Made by a program: the position numbers and the translations under genes | Notes under the pieces: model-generated | Told to the model about the DNA's origin: nothing | Database searches by the model: none | The model's input: the letters and a program-made list of their open reading frames with translations, nothing else | Part shown: piece by piece, positions 34,639 to 44,612 of the stretch | Layout of the letters: each line of letters opens with the position of its first letter | Position numbering within the stretch: the first letter of the stretch is position 1 | Assembly (NCBI GenBank): GCA_020051175.1 | Contig: JAGVJJ010000004.1 | Location: 107,558 to 161,392, forward strand | Source: Bacteroidia bacterium | GTDB taxonomy: Bacteria; Bacteroidota; Bacteroidia; 2-12-FULL-35-15 | Direction: 5' to 3' | Length of the DNA: 53,835 nucleotides

Positions 34639-35940
34639 ATGTCTTACTTAAAAACAACATTTCTCTTTTTATTGCTTGCAACCAATTGTTTTTCGCAGGA
34701 TACATCGCTTTCTGAAATTAACCGGCTTACACAAAAGGCTGCTAAATATTTACTGAAAGACAAATCCCTGTCAACTTATTATTCTATAAGTGCAAATGGT
34801 ATAAGTATTTATGAAACACCTGAAAATAAAATTAGCAATAAACCTGAGTTTCATGTGGCTTTACATCAACTCGATGATTTTAAAATGTATCTAGAAAATT
34901 CAGGAAGTAAGGAGTTGATGGAAATGTATAAAACCGGTAACTTTCAAAATCATATCCAAAAAGTTATTGTTGCAGAGGGTAACAGTGGTCCAATAAATGA
35001 AAAGAAGTTGCAAGGAAAAAAAATAGCAATAGATCCAGGCCATATAGCCGGTAATATGGAAATGGGCGACATAGAAAAAAAATGCCTGACTTTTAAATGC
35101 ACCGGCCCTGATGGAGTAGTGGATTCCATTGTTATTGCGGAGGGCATGCTCACATTGGCGACAGCACAGCTGCTGAAAGAAAAATTGGAAAAGGAAGGTG
35201 CGGAAGTTTTTATGACCCGTACATTCAGCAACGGCAGTGCCTTTGGCGTTACCCTTGACGACTGGCTAAAAACAGACTATACAAAAACGGTGGACAGTTT
35301 ATGCAAGGTTGGAAAAATATCCCTGAGCCAGAAGCAATTTTTCTCGGGTACCAAACCTACCAAACGCGATAAATTCAGGGTTATATTTAAAGATGTGGAG
35401 CTTGCAAAGCGGGCAGAAATAATAAATAACTATAAGCCAGATCTTACGGTGGTTATTCACTACAATGTAGACGAAACCAACACTGGATGGGTAAAGCCTG
35501 CTAATAAAAATTTTAACATGACGTTTGTAGGCGGGGCTTTTATGAAAAATGATTTGTCGACTCCTGAGAAACGTTTTGAATTTTTGAGAATGCTGGTTAC
35601 CGATGATGTTGAAAATTCCATCGCGCTGAGCTCGGCAGTGGTAAAGAGTTTTGAGAAAAACCTGAATGTGAAAACGGCAACTGTAAAGGATGCGGAATAC
35701 CTGTCTGAAGGCTGCCTTACAGCTGCTCCTGGTGTTTATTGCCGCAATCTGCAACTGACAAGGTATATTCACGGACCGCTGGTATATGGCGAAACATTGT
35801 ACCAGGACAATGTGAACGAATGTATTCTGCTGAATAAAGAAACGGATAAAACAAAAAATCCAAGAGTGCAGCAGGTTGCGGAAGCCTATTTTCAGGGAAT
35901 TATGTCGTATGTATTAGCATCAGGGCCTAACGGAAATTAA
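34639..35940 (+). CDS. N-acetylmuramoyl-L-alanine amidase (Amidase_3)
   Basis: A 433-residue secreted cell-wall hydrolase that cuts the amide bond between muramic acid and the peptide stem. The signal peptide is MSYLKTTFLFLLLATNCFSQ. The zinc-binding His is in IAIDPGHIAGNMEMGD near residue 133, the metal-ligand Glu is probably in the following EMGDIEKK stretch, and the second His is in VVIHYNVDET near 275. A conserved GETLYQDN late in the protein probably holds the catalytic Glu. Long insertions make it larger than typical Amidase_3 domains. A bidirectional terminator follows. Confidence 0.85.
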   Translation: MSYLKTTFLFLLLATNCFSQDTSLSEINRLTQKAAKYLLKDKSLSTYYSISANGISIYETPENKISNKPEFHVALHQLDDFKMYLENSGSKELMEMYKTGNFQNHIQKVIVAEGNSGPINEKKLQGKKIAIDPGHIAGNMEMGDIEKKCLTFKCTGPDGVVDSIVIAEGMLTLATAQLLKEKLEKEGAEVFMTRTFSNGSAFGVTLDDWLKTDYTKTVDSLCKVGKISLSQKQFFSGTKPTKRDKFRVIFKDVELAKRAEIINNYKPDLTVVIHYNVDETNTGWVKPANKNFNMTFVGGAFMKNDLSTPEKRFEFLRMLVTDDVENSIALSSAVVKSFEKNLNVKTATVKDAEYLSEGCLTAAPGVYCRNLQLTRYIHGPLVYGETLYQDNVNECILLNKETDKTKNPRVQQVAEAYFQGIMSYVLASGPNGN

Positions 35941-35960
35941 TAGATCGGCCCTAAAAAACA

Positions 35961-35982
35961 AGAGGTAGCCTTGGCTACCTCT
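35961..35982. terminator. Bidirectional terminator between convergent genes
   Basis: AGAGGTAGCC (35961-35970) and GGCTACCTCT (35973-35982) form a perfect 10-bp stem with a 2-nt centre, preceded by AAAAAACA and followed by GTTTAATTTAAT. It stands between the amidase (plus) and the DUF3108 gene (minus). Confidence 0.85.
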
Positions 35983-36008
35983 GTTTAATTTAATCATTTA
36001 AGCGGATA

Positions 36009-36842
36009 TTAGTTGACTTTTGCAACAGGGTTTGCAAGCCCTGAATAATTGGTCAGCTCCATCTTAACAGAACCAACAAGTACATCGGCCTGACCTAATA
36101 TTGGAATATGGTTCTTGTCATCACTGATCCAGACATTTAGGTCTTCTTCGTTTTTGAATACGCGGCCTTTTTGAATAATCGGGCGGAATTTTAAACATTT
36201 GAAGGTTCCAAGGTCTGTAGTAATGGTTTCGCGGCCTACAAATTTGATTTTAACAGGGAATACTTCTTTGTCAACAAAAGCATTTATTGAATAAATATCC
36301 CCGGGCTTAGCCTGCGAAAGGTCCATTGTACGTGCATGGTAGAAGGCTGAAAGCATGTCCTGCATATTTGGACCAATATCATAAAGCTCATTGTTACCAA
36401 CGTTTACCTTTTCACTGAAATGGTTAAATACATAGTCCTGGCTGCAGGTATAACTGCCTTCTGAAATACGTCTAACAAAAAGCCATGGTACAAGTGCCTG
36501 TTCGTCTATATATGTTTCATAACGGTCGCGTACTTTAAAAAACCAATCGAATGCACCCTGGCTTTTACCCAGTCCAACAATATGAAAGGTCTTTCTACCT
36601 CCAAGGTCTTTTGCCTCATCAGTAACGGCAAGTGTTGCTATTCCTGCATCTACAATACCATAATGCATTTTGAATGTTAGTAATTCACCGCGTTTAAATG
36701 CTTCATTCTTTAATACCGGCAGTTCCTTTACAGGTCCTTCGTTTTCTAATTGTGGCAATTCTTTTTCGCTGCGGAAAGATAAACAGGCTAGGCCTGCTAT
36801 TGCTGCTACTGTCCCTATTGCTATAAACTTTTTCATGCTCAT
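36009..36842 (-). CDS. DUF3108 domain protein, exported
   Basis: A 277-residue protein when started at ATG 36842 (or 36836), where a signal-like N-terminus begins (MKKFIAIGTVAAIAGLACLS). A longer frame to 36962 would add 40 residues with no signal character and is rejected. DUF3108 features are visible: GELLTFKMHYGIVDAGIATL, FHIVGLGKSQGAFDWFFKVR and a late DLNVWISDDKNHIPI. The family is periplasmic or outer-membrane associated and of unknown biochemical role. The next gene upstream on the same strand is a membrane J-domain protein. Confidence 0.85.
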   Translation of the reverse strand: MSMKKFIAIGTVAAIAGLACLSFRSEKELPQLENEGPVKELPVLKNEAFKRGELLTFKMHYGIVDAGIATLAVTDEAKDLGGRKTFHIVGLGKSQGAFDWFFKVRDRYETYIDEQALVPWLFVRRISEGSYTCSQDYVFNHFSEKVNVGNNELYDIGPNMQDMLSAFYHARTMDLSQAKPGDIYSINAFVDKEVFPVKIKFVGRETITTDLGTFKCLKFRPIIQKGRVFKNEEDLNVWISDDKNHIPILGQADVLVGSVKMELTNYSGLANPVAKVN

Positions 36843-36970
36843 AAAAGTTAAATACTTTTGTTGTTTTCCAAATCTTATGCCAAACTCAAACTTGACTATT
36901 GTATACGAGTGGAGAGATAAAAAGGTTAAGCTTTTTTGAGCCGGAAAAGGAGTGTTTAACAATTTTTTAC

Positions 36971-37942
36971 TTATTTAAAAAACTGTTCAGAAGTAATGGG
37001 GGAGTTGCTCTTTTTAAGATTCGGGCTGATGCCAATCTCGTAGGAAGAAAATGAAATGCCACTGTCGGTTTCGTACTGCTTCATTTTAAAGCTGTTTGTC
37101 CTGTTCAGTTCCGAAAAGCCAAATTCGTTGGTGAAGCCTCCTCTTACCGTGTTGTTTACAAATGTCTTGCTGGTATCCCAGGTATTGCCGTAATACACTT
37201 TTAAAAAATAGTTCCCATCAGGGATATTGTTCATCTTAAAGGTGGTGCCGGCATTCATATACTGGTTTCGGATCGTTCTTTTGGGATTGTTGCATTCTAC
37301 AAGGCATACAATAGCTTCAGAGACCTCACTGTTATGAATAATTATGTTGTTTTTGCTATTTTCATTTACAACCGGGTCACCAAAAAAACCGCAGTAAGGA
37401 GAGGCATAGGCACTTATAAGGGGCTTTGATTCCGGGATTTGAGCAGTGGATTTTTTTGTATCAGGTTGTTTCTGGTTTTCGATAGCCTGCCGCATCGGTT
37501 CTGTTGCCTTGTCGGAAGAATAAGAAATAATAAAATATAGAAGTACGAAGGCCACAGCTATGCTTACGAGAATTTGATAGCTTTCTGTTTTATCTTTCTT
37601 TTTAGAACTTTTTTTGTGTGTAGTGTAAAACTGGTTTTTTTTCTGTGCCTGTTGCTGTGCATATTGGTATGCATTGCCATTGTATTGGGTGTAAGCTTTT
37701 TGCTGTGATGCAGCCGAACCATTACCAGCAGCCGATTTCAGATCGTACATCCGTCTTTTATCGGGGTCGGATAGAATGGCATAAGCCTGCTGAATTTCTT
37801 TAAAAAATTCTTCTGCTGTTCTGTTATTTGGGTTTTTGTCAGGATGATATTTTTTTGCCAGGTTGCGGTAAGCAATTTTAATTTCTTCAGCAGTGGCAGT
37901 GTTTCTAACACCTAACAATATATAATAGTTCTTCGTTTGCAT
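36971..37942 (-). CDS. Membrane-anchored J-domain protein
   Basis: A 323-residue protein. Residues 4-67 are a complete J-domain with the HPD motif ([11 protein letters not shown]) that stimulates DnaK ATPase activity. A Gln/Tyr-rich linker and a Lys-rich stretch (KKSSKKKDK) precede one transmembrane helix at about 125-142 ([20 protein letters not shown]). The remaining 180 residues would lie outside the cytoplasm and contain a beta-rich part with [17 protein letters not shown]. There is no G/F region, zinc finger or client-binding domain of classical DnaJ. It may recruit DnaK to the inner membrane. Family of the C-terminal domain not recognised. Confidence 0.82.
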   Translation of the reverse strand: MQTKNYYILLGVRNTATAEEIKIAYRNLAKKYHPDKNPNNRTAEEFFKEIQQAYAILSDPDKRRMYDLKSAAGNGSAASQQKAYTQYNGNAYQYAQQQAQKKNQFYTTHKKSSKKKDKTESYQILVSIAVAFVLLYFIISYSSDKATEPMRQAIENQKQPDTKKSTAQIPESKPLISAYASPYCGFFGDPVVNENSKNNIIIHNSEVSEAIVCLVECNNPKRTIRNQYMNAGTTFKMNNIPDGNYFLKVYYGNTWDTSKTFVNNTVRGGFTNEFGFSELNRTNSFKMKQYETDSGISFSSYEIGISPNLKKSNSPITSEQFFK

Positions 37943-38077
37943 TCGTCACAAAAGTCACAGGTAAAAAGTACCTGTTTACTAAAAGGTTGCACGGTTCATT
38001 CTAATTTGAAAAATTGTAGTAAGGTGCAATATTGCTTTTACGTTTTTGGCCGTTTTTAGTTTCAAATAACAGTTTAC

Positions 38078-38914
38078 TTATAATGACAGATGTGCTGATT
38101 GAACTTTTTTCTCAAAAAAAATGCTGGCAGCAGCGTCAAAATTTTCAGGAGAATCGGTTGTGAAAAATCGGATACTTCCCTCTTTGGTGCATTTGCTTTC
38201 TATCTCCGGGTGTTTATGCAGGTATAGAGCCAGGCTTTTTGCAACTATTTCTCCCTGGGCCAGAATCGTTATTCCCTTTGGCAAGTGTTGTTTTATTTTG
38301 TTTATAAGCAGGGGGTAATGGGTGCAGCCTAGGATAATGGTATCAATGTTCTTATCCTTTAAAAGCAGGTTGTCGAGATGCTTTTTTATGTAAAAATCAG
38401 CGCCATCGCTGTTAAATTCATTGTTTTCAACCAACGGTACCCACATAGGGCAGGCTTCCTGGTGTACTGTATAATCTGGATAAAACTTTTCTATTTCAAT
38501 CGGGTAGGAGTTCGAGGTAACCGTTCCTGTTGTGCCCAGCACCCCAATATGTTTGGTTTTACTATAGTTTCCCACTATTTCGGTTGTAGGTCGTATAACG
38601 CCCAGTACTCTTTTATGGGGGGCAATAAGAGGCAGATCTTTTTGCTGTATAGTCCTTAGTGCTTTTGCAGAGGCTGTATTACAGGCCAGTATCACCAGTT
38701 CGCAGCCCATGGAAAAAAGCTGCTGGACGCATTGAAGGGTGTAATCATAAACTGTTTCAAATGACCGTGTACCATAAGGGGCACGGGCATTGTCACCTAA
38801 ATAAATGTAATCGTATTGTGGGAGCTCTTTTACAATTTCTTTCAGGATAGTGAGCCCACCGTATCCTGAATCGAATACACCTATAGGTTTTATGTTTGAA
38901 TCGGGGGAGTTCAT
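38078..38914 (-). CDS. murI: Glutamate racemase MurI
   Basis: A 278-residue racemase supplying D-glutamate for peptidoglycan. ATG 38914 is preferred; the frame extends to a TTG at 38935 but without support. Key motifs are IGVFDSGYGGLTIL (catalytic Asp-Ser region), LGDNARAPYG, VILACNTASA (first catalytic Cys) and ILGCTHYPLL (second catalytic Cys). The gene follows the bamA-ompH cluster on the same strand but is separated from it by a strong terminator, so it may have its own promoter or receive read-through. Confidence 0.95.
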   Translation of the reverse strand: MNSPDSNIKPIGVFDSGYGGLTILKEIVKELPQYDYIYLGDNARAPYGTRSFETVYDYTLQCVQQLFSMGCELVILACNTASAKALRTIQQKDLPLIAPHKRVLGVIRPTTEIVGNYSKTKHIGVLGTTGTVTSNSYPIEIEKFYPDYTVHQEACPMWVPLVENNEFNSDGADFYIKKHLDNLLLKDKNIDTIILGCTHYPLLINKIKQHLPKGITILAQGEIVAKSLALYLHKHPEIESKCTKEGSIRFFTTDSPENFDAAASIFFEKKVQSAHLSL

Positions 38915-38952
38915 TGTAAAAGATAAAATTAGCAATAAAATTGTTTAAATAA

Positions 38953-38986
38953 AAAAGCCTTGTCCGTATGAACAGACAAGGCTTTT
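38953..38986 (-). terminator. Terminator of the bamA-ompH cluster
   Basis: AAAAGCCTTGTC (38953-38964) pairs exactly with GACAAGGCTTTT (38975-38986) across a 10-nt loop. It lies 18 nt beyond the stop of the last OmpH gene on the minus strand, with A/T runs on both sides. Confidence 0.85.
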
Positions 38987-39004
38987 CAATAAAAAATGTC
39001 TTTT

Positions 39005-39544
39005 TTATTTTTTAGGTGCTGTTGCTGTTGCACTTGGCATAGTAATGCCTAATTTTTTAGCAACCAATACAAGTATATCATCAGTTGGATCGCTATAAAG
39101 GACCAAACCTGTGCTTGTATCCAATGCATATTTGTAGCCGTTTTCTTTAGCAACCTGGTCAATAGCCGTTTTTGCTTTATCATAAACCGGCTTGGAAAGT
39201 TCAGCAGTTTTCTTTTGGTAGTCAAGCTGAGCCTGTTGCTGGAACTCAGAAATACGGGTGTTTAGGTCGTTTAATTCTTTCTCTTTGGAAGCGCGAACAA
39301 CTTCTGCCATATCTTTTGCTTTTTCCTGGTATTCAGCATATTTTGTTTGCAATTCCTGCTGCATTGCAGATACCTGCTGCTCCAATTGTTTGCCATAATT
39401 CTGAACTGCCTGTTGTGCTGTTTTTGATTCAGGCATAAGGCTGATTAAAGAATCCAGGTTAATGTGGGCAACCTTTTGAGCATTAACAGCCGTAGTTGCC
39501 ATCAGAATCATTCCAACAAAAGCAATTTTTACGATATTCTTCAT
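39005..39544 (-). CDS. ompH: OmpH/Skp-family periplasmic chaperone (second copy)
   Basis: A 179-residue periplasmic chaperone of the Skp/OmpH family, which holds unfolded outer-membrane proteins on the way to BamA. The signal peptide ends at AVNAQ. KVAHINLDSLISLMPESK is the usual first strand and helix. A long charged coiled coil follows (about 45-120), then the C-terminal strand YALDTSTGLVLYSDPTDD. It is 46 nt after its paralog on the same strand and ends before a terminator. The tandem pair directly after bamA supports joint expression. Confidence 0.92.
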   Translation of the reverse strand: MKNIVKIAFVGMILMATTAVNAQKVAHINLDSLISLMPESKTAQQAVQNYGKQLEQQVSAMQQELQTKYAEYQEKAKDMAEVVRASKEKELNDLNTRISEFQQQAQLDYQKKTAELSKPVYDKAKTAIDQVAKENGYKYALDTSTGLVLYSDPTDDILVLVAKKLGITMPSATATAPKK

Positions 39545-39590
39545 AGTTGTGTTTTTTATTGATTTAGAGGTTATAATTTATAGTTTAAGA

Positions 39591-40145
39591 TTATTTTTTA
39601 GTTCCGGAACCTGTTTTTGCTCCCCCTCCGTCAGTTTTAATTCCCATATGCTCCAGCACGGCATCACTCTTATCAAGTTTAGAGCTTACATAAAGTATGG
39701 TCAAATCACTTGATTTGTCAAATATTGCAGAGTAAGTACCTTTTTCAGCAATTGCTTTAACGGCAGCATACACTCTGTCCTGGATTGGTTTTACAAGTTC
39801 CTGGCGTTTTTTAAACAACTCGCCATCAACCCCAAAACGTTGTTTCTGAAGTTCTTTTGCTTCTTTTTCTTTTGCTATAATATCACCTTCACGCTTTTTC
39901 TTCATATCGTCAGTAAGCAAAATCTGTTCGGCCTGGTATGCCTTGTACATTTTATCAATTTCAGCATATTTGGCTTCAATTTCTTTTTGCCATTGAACTG
40001 ATATTTTGTCCAGCTCAGACTGGGCAGCCTTATATTCAGGGATTTGGCCTAAAATATATTCTGTATCAACATAAGCAAATTTTTGTGCAAAAGCAGCCAC
40101 ATTTGCAAACAGCACAATAGCTAAAACGGAGACGATTTTTTTCAT
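39591..40145 (-). CDS. ompH: OmpH/Skp-family periplasmic chaperone (first copy)
   Basis: A 184-residue paralog of the following gene, with signal peptide ending AAFAQ and the family start KFAYVDTEYILGQIPEYK. The coiled-coil arm covers about residues 45-120 and the last strand is YSAIFDKSSDLTILYVSSK. The C-terminus is a short Gly/Thr/Lys-rich tail not shared with the other copy. Two related copies could form mixed trimers or serve different clients; that is inference. It begins 124 nt after the bamA stop. Confidence 0.92.
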   Translation of the reverse strand: MKKIVSVLAIVLFANVAAFAQKFAYVDTEYILGQIPEYKAAQSELDKISVQWQKEIEAKYAEIDKMYKAYQAEQILLTDDMKKKREGDIIAKEKEAKELQKQRFGVDGELFKKRQELVKPIQDRVYAAVKAIAEKGTYSAIFDKSSDLTILYVSSKLDKSDAVLEHMGIKTDGGGAKTGSGTKK

Positions 40146-40269
40146 TGCATTACTTATTTAAAGCGGTGAATATTGTATTGGATTTCCCCGTTTTTTAAAT
40201 AACAGGGGCGAATTTATGAATTTAATTATTACTAACAGCTGTTTTTTATCATTTCTTAACAAATCGGAC

Positions 40270-42822
40270 CTATAATTCGCCTATGGCAGCGCCTATGGTA
40301 AAGTGGAATTGTCCTTTCTGCATGTTCGGACGCGTTGGTATATCGTCCAGCCTCCAGCCATAATCAAACCCAAGCAGGCCGAACATTGGTAAAAATACCC
40401 TTACACCTACACCAGTTGAGCGTTTCACATTGAACGGGTCAAAATCTTTGGCCCTTGACCAGGAGTTGCCGGCTTCAGCAAAACCAAGCACGTAAATAGT
40501 TGCCTGGGGGTTTAATGTTACCGGGAAGCGAAGTTCCATAGAGTATTTAGTTATGTAAGCTGAACCTGTATTCGGAGAAACCGACTGATCATCGTACCCT
40601 CTTAAGGCTATTATTTCCCTTCCATCAAGTGCATAACCTGTTAAACCGCTTCCGCCAAGATAGAACCGCTCAAATGGAGCTGCACCAACCCTGTAATTGT
40701 AGGAAGTAAGGAAACCAAACCCAGCTGAAGTACGTAATATCAAATTGCGTGCTTCTTTGCCGTCAACGGGTTTTTTGTTGGTTATAGGTGTAAAGAATTT
40801 TGCTGTGAATTTGTATTTCTGGTATTCAACAAATTTGTAGCGTTGCTGGTCGGTCATTGTTGGGCTTGAATAATCCTTACCATTAAATAAAGAATATGGA
40901 GGGGTGAACTGCCCTGTTAAAGCCAATTGTGAGCCGCGTGTTTCGAAAATTGGCTTGTCAATAGAGTTTCGCTGAATGGATACTTTATAATAAATGTTGT
41001 TGGAATACCCTTTGCTGAACGAGAAGATAGAATTGAAATTATTCAAAGTATAGTACTGGTAGTTCAACTCCTGGTACAATGTAAAATAGTCATCCGGCTT
41101 TTTTAAGCGTTTGCCAAACCCGATAGATACACCAAATATATCAAGCGACTGGCGCAAAGGATTATCCACCCTTTCTCCGGTTGCAGATTTTACAGTTTTT
41201 GTTTGTCCGTTGGACTGAACCGAATAGTAAGCTGTTGCGCTGAGGGAGTTTGGCTTTTTGCCACCCAGCCATGGCTCTGTAAATGAAATATTATAAGATT
41301 GATAAAAAAGTCCGTTGGATTGAGCGCGTACACTCAGTCGCTGACCATCACCAGATGGCAAAGGACGCCATGCATCTCTTTTAAAGAAGTTTTTGCTTGA
41401 AAAATTATTAAATGAAATACCAAGTGTTCCCACTACACGGCCACCGCCATAACCACCGGAAAGCTCAATCTGGTCAGAAGGTTTTTCTTCGACCGTGTAT
41501 TCAATGTCCACCGTTCCGTTTGCAGGGTTTGGTGTTGGAACCACATTCATTTTTTCAGGATCGAAATAGCCCAGCTGGGAAAGTTCCCGTTGTGTACGGA
41601 TAATGTCGGACCTTCTGAACAGCTGTCCCGGACGGGTGCGTATCTCGCGCATGATAACCCTGTCGTTGGTTTTTGAATTGCCTACAACTGTTACTTTGTT
41701 TACAATAGCCTGCCTGCCTTCATAAACACGCATTTCAAGATCGATAGAATCATCGGCAACCATTATCTCAACTGGCTGAACATTGAAAAACAGGTAGCCA
41801 TCGTCCATATACAGGGAGCTGATGTCATTACCATTGGGGTTCATGAAGAGCTTGGCGTCCAGCATGGACTGGTCATAAACATCGCCTTTTTTTATACCCA
41901 AAACATTGCTCAGTTCTTTGCTGGTATATTTGCTGTTACCTACCCAGTTGATGTCACGGAAATAATAGCGATGTCCTTCATTTACAACAATATCAATGCT
42001 TATGCGGTCAGGGCCTACACGGTATTGTGTGTCCCTTACAATTTTGGCATCGCGAAAACCTTTTTCATTGTATTTTGCAATAAAAGCTTTTAAATCTTTT
42101 TCATAGTTGTCTTCGTCAAACTTGCCGGAATTAAAAGGGTTCCACCAGAACCTGCGTTTTGTTTCCTTGAATGTTCTTCTGAGTTTCCAGGTTTTTATGG
42201 AGTTGTTGCCAATGATATTAATGTCTTTTATCCTTATTTTGCTGCCTTTGGTAATGTTAAAAAATAACAATACCGTATGTTCGATTTTTGGGTCCTTCTC
42301 AGTCGTTGTTTCTACTTTTACATCCAGGTAACCTTTATTGATAAAGTATTCTTTGATTTTGACTGTTGACAGGGAAATCATAGCATCGGTCAATACCTTG
42401 CCTCTGTTAATTTTTATTTTTTCGCGCAGGTCATCGGCTTCACTTTTTGTAACACCACGGAGTGAAAACTTAGATAAACGAGGTTTTTCCAGTACTTCAA
42501 TATTCAGGAAAATGGTAGAACCTTCAATTTTGTTAGCAGTAATTTTTACATCTTCAAAAAGGCCCTGTTTCCAGAGATTTTCAATGGCGCTGGCGAATTT
42601 TTCCCCGGGAACCATTACTTTTTCGCCAACACTTAATCCAGACAACAGGATGAGAACATTGTGATCGAGATGGTTTGCACCGGTAACGGTAATTGGCCCA
42701 ATCGTATATTCTTTAGGAGATGAAAAGTCAATATCCGCAACGCCTCCGCCAAGAGGGGCCTGAGCTTGTGCGACTAGTGTGAGAACTAAAAAGCTAAATA
42801 AAACGGATATTCTGCGGTACAT
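40270..42822 (-). CDS. bamA: Outer membrane protein assembly factor BamA
   Basis: An 850-residue Omp85 protein that inserts beta-barrels into the outer membrane. The signal peptide ends near VAQAQ. Five POTRA domains occupy about residues 35-450 (for example GPITVTGANHLDHNVLILLS and VNKVTVVGNSKTNDRVIMRE). The barrel has the GGRVVGTLGISFNNFSSKNF strand and the lid-loop region FYLGGSGLTGYALDGREIIAL (usual VRGF/RGY motif). It ends FTIGAAIGEL rather than in a classic terminal Phe, which is common in this phylum. It starts 6 nt after uppS. Confidence 0.95.
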   Translation of the reverse strand: MYRRISVLFSFLVLTLVAQAQAPLGGGVADIDFSSPKEYTIGPITVTGANHLDHNVLILLSGLSVGEKVMVPGEKFASAIENLWKQGLFEDVKITANKIEGSTIFLNIEVLEKPRLSKFSLRGVTKSEADDLREKIKINRGKVLTDAMISLSTVKIKEYFINKGYLDVKVETTTEKDPKIEHTVLLFFNITKGSKIRIKDINIIGNNSIKTWKLRRTFKETKRRFWWNPFNSGKFDEDNYEKDLKAFIAKYNEKGFRDAKIVRDTQYRVGPDRISIDIVVNEGHRYYFRDINWVGNSKYTSKELSNVLGIKKGDVYDQSMLDAKLFMNPNGNDISSLYMDDGYLFFNVQPVEIMVADDSIDLEMRVYEGRQAIVNKVTVVGNSKTNDRVIMREIRTRPGQLFRRSDIIRTQRELSQLGYFDPEKMNVVPTPNPANGTVDIEYTVEEKPSDQIELSGGYGGGRVVGTLGISFNNFSSKNFFKRDAWRPLPSGDGQRLSVRAQSNGLFYQSYNISFTEPWLGGKKPNSLSATAYYSVQSNGQTKTVKSATGERVDNPLRQSLDIFGVSIGFGKRLKKPDDYFTLYQELNYQYYTLNNFNSIFSFSKGYSNNIYYKVSIQRNSIDKPIFETRGSQLALTGQFTPPYSLFNGKDYSSPTMTDQQRYKFVEYQKYKFTAKFFTPITNKKPVDGKEARNLILRTSAGFGFLTSYNYRVGAAPFERFYLGGSGLTGYALDGREIIALRGYDDQSVSPNTGSAYITKYSMELRFPVTLNPQATIYVLGFAEAGNSWSRAKDFDPFNVKRSTGVGVRVFLPMFGLLGFDYGWRLDDIPTRPNMQKGQFHFTIGAAIGEL

Positions 42823-42828
42823 TTGCTG

Positions 42829-43572
42829 CTAGGAAATTAATTGCTCGCTGGTTTTTCCAAACCTGCGTTCGCGTGTCTGGTAGTCAAGGATGGCTTCAAA
42901 CAGGTCTTCTTTTCTGAAGTCGGGCCAAAGCTTGTCAGTAAAATAAAGTTCGGAATATGCCAGCTGCCACAGTAAAAAATTACTGATGCGGTGTTCACCA
43001 CTGGTACGGATCATCAGTTCCGGATCAGGTATGTTGCTGGTACAAAGGTGGCTCTGTATAAGGTTTTCGTTAATATCGGCAGAGGCTATTTTTTTGTTTT
43101 CAATATCCTTTGCAATTTGTTTTACAGCATTTATAATCTCCCAACGCGAGCTGTAGCTTAAAGCAAGTACAAGCGTCATACGTGAATTATTTTTGGTGTT
43201 TTCAATTGCTTCCTGCAATTCATTATAGCAATCTTCCGGCAGGCTTTTGAGGTCGCCAATGGCCTGCAGACGGATGTCATTTTTATTCAGTGTTGCAGTT
43301 TCGGCATTTATAGTGTGTACCAGGAGTTTCATCAGTGCATAGACCTCTTCCTGCGGACGGTTCCAGTTTTCGGTAGAAAAAGCATACAGGGTAAGGTATT
43401 TAACCCCGATTTCTGCCGCAGCTTCTACAGAGTCCCTAACGGATTTGACACCATTTTCATGTCCGAAGATACGCTCTTCGCCCTGGCGTTTGGCCCATCG
43501 GCCATTGCCATCCATAATTATTGCAATGTGTTGTGGTAATTTCGACTGGTCGATTTTATCTTTTAAACTCAT
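42829..43572 (-). CDS. uppS: Isoprenyl transferase (undecaprenyl diphosphate synthase)
   Basis: A 247-residue cis-prenyltransferase that builds the C55 lipid carrier for cell-wall and surface polysaccharides. The catalytic Asp is in [16 protein letters not shown] near residue 21. Other motifs are [31 protein letters not shown], and [21 protein letters not shown] for substrate binding and metal ligation. Length is standard. It lies between the DUF6089 gene (84 nt) and bamA (6 nt), the usual Bacteroidota order. Confidence 0.95.
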   Translation of the reverse strand: MSLKDKIDQSKLPQHIAIIMDGNGRWAKRQGEERIFGHENGVKSVRDSVEAAAEIGVKYLTLYAFSTENWNRPQEEVYALMKLLVHTINAETATLNKNDIRLQAIGDLKSLPEDCYNELQEAIENTKNNSRMTLVLALSYSSRWEIINAVKQIAKDIENKKIASADINENLIQSHLCTSNIPDPELMIRTSGEHRISNFLLWQLAYSELYFTDKLWPDFRKEDLFEAILDYQTRERRFGKTSEQLIS

Positions 43573-43656
43573 TTTTTAATGAAATGCGTATTATATAGGG
43601 GGACGAATTTACTACTAATATTGTTACAAGCCTAATATGAATTTATTTCAAACAGC

Positions 43657-44499
43657 TTATTTATATACGCCCGGGCAGCTTTTACGCTTTTCTTTCAGTT
43701 TTATTGTTATTGCTATGCCTGAAAAGTTGTACCAGTCCTTGGTTGTGGGATTTCCTCTCTGGCGGCCCACATTTGTATAATTGGGGTCGGTGCCTATGCT
43801 TGGGTCCGACAGGTAGGCTGCATTATTACCTCGCCTTGCGGCAATAATGGCAGGATCGTAATAACGAGTGCTTACATCATCAAGATAATCCGTAAATGTT
43901 TTGCGCAATCCCCATTCAAGGGAAATCCCAATCCTTTTTGAAAGGTTTATTTTAACACCCACCCCGAATGGGATGGAGAACTGTGTGAGTTTGTACTTTC
44001 TTTTGCTGGCACCACCTGGCAGGCCTTGTCCTTCGGTGCCCAAAGGTTGTAAATCCACCCACTGGTCATTCACATTTCCCTGGGGCTTAAACTTATAGCC
44101 TGCAACACCTGCAAAAATGTACGGTGAAAAGCCGTGGTAATCGTTCCCGATTTCATAATCCAGGAAATTGAACTCCAGCTGGCCGGAAAGCTCACTTAAA
44201 TTGGAGCGGAACTTTAAATTTCGCTGTTGCTGGGATTGGGAGTTTGAAAAAGAATCATCGCCTTCAATCGCCCCTGCAAAAACACTGATCCGGGCAGCTA
44301 ACCTGGGATTAAAATTATAGCGGAATACAGCACCACCTGCAGATTTGGTAAACTGGTTGAAATGCCCCATAGGGTTTAAATCCCCGATGTAATAGGAGCA
44401 ACCCAGGAATAGTCCTATTTCTGCTCCCTTTTTTACAGGCTGGGAATACCCCTTGAAGATAGAAAAAGACAGAAGTGATATTAATAAATATCTTTTCAC
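43657..44499 (-). CDS. DUF6089 outer membrane beta-barrel protein
   Basis: A 280-residue exported protein. The signal peptide ends at GYSQ. It opens with GAEIGLFLGCSYYIGDLNP and continues with FNPRLAARISVFAGAIEGDD and RIGISLEWGLRKTFTDYLDD, the typical wording of the DUF6089/OmpA-like barrel family. The C-terminal ISGIAITIKLKEKRKSCPG has a late barrel strand. Its steady place beside nadK, uppS and bamA suggests a role in the cell envelope, but no function is known. Confidence 0.85.
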   Translation of the reverse strand: MKRYLLISLLSFSIFKGYSQPVKKGAEIGLFLGCSYYIGDLNPMGHFNQFTKSAGGAVFRYNFNPRLAARISVFAGAIEGDDSFSNSQSQQQRNLKFRSNLSELSGQLEFNFLDYEIGNDYHGFSPYIFAGVAGYKFKPQGNVNDQWVDLQPLGTEGQGLPGGASKRKYKLTQFSIPFGVGVKINLSKRIGISLEWGLRKTFTDYLDDVSTRYYDPAIIAARRGNNAAYLSDPSIGTDPNYTNVGRQRGNPTTKDWYNFSGIAITIKLKEKRKSCPGVYK

Positions 44500-44612
44500 C
44501 AGAGTAATAACTACGTTTTTGATCTTTTATTGTTTACAGGCAATAATATAATAAAAAGATGCCTGAAAAGCAAATATATAGGATTTTTACACGAAATACG
44601 ATATCAAATTAG

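Noticed and set aside
36843..36962. 40-residue N-terminal extension of the DUF3108 protein.
   Set aside because: The extension is not signal-like and would bury the signal peptide starting at ATG 36842.
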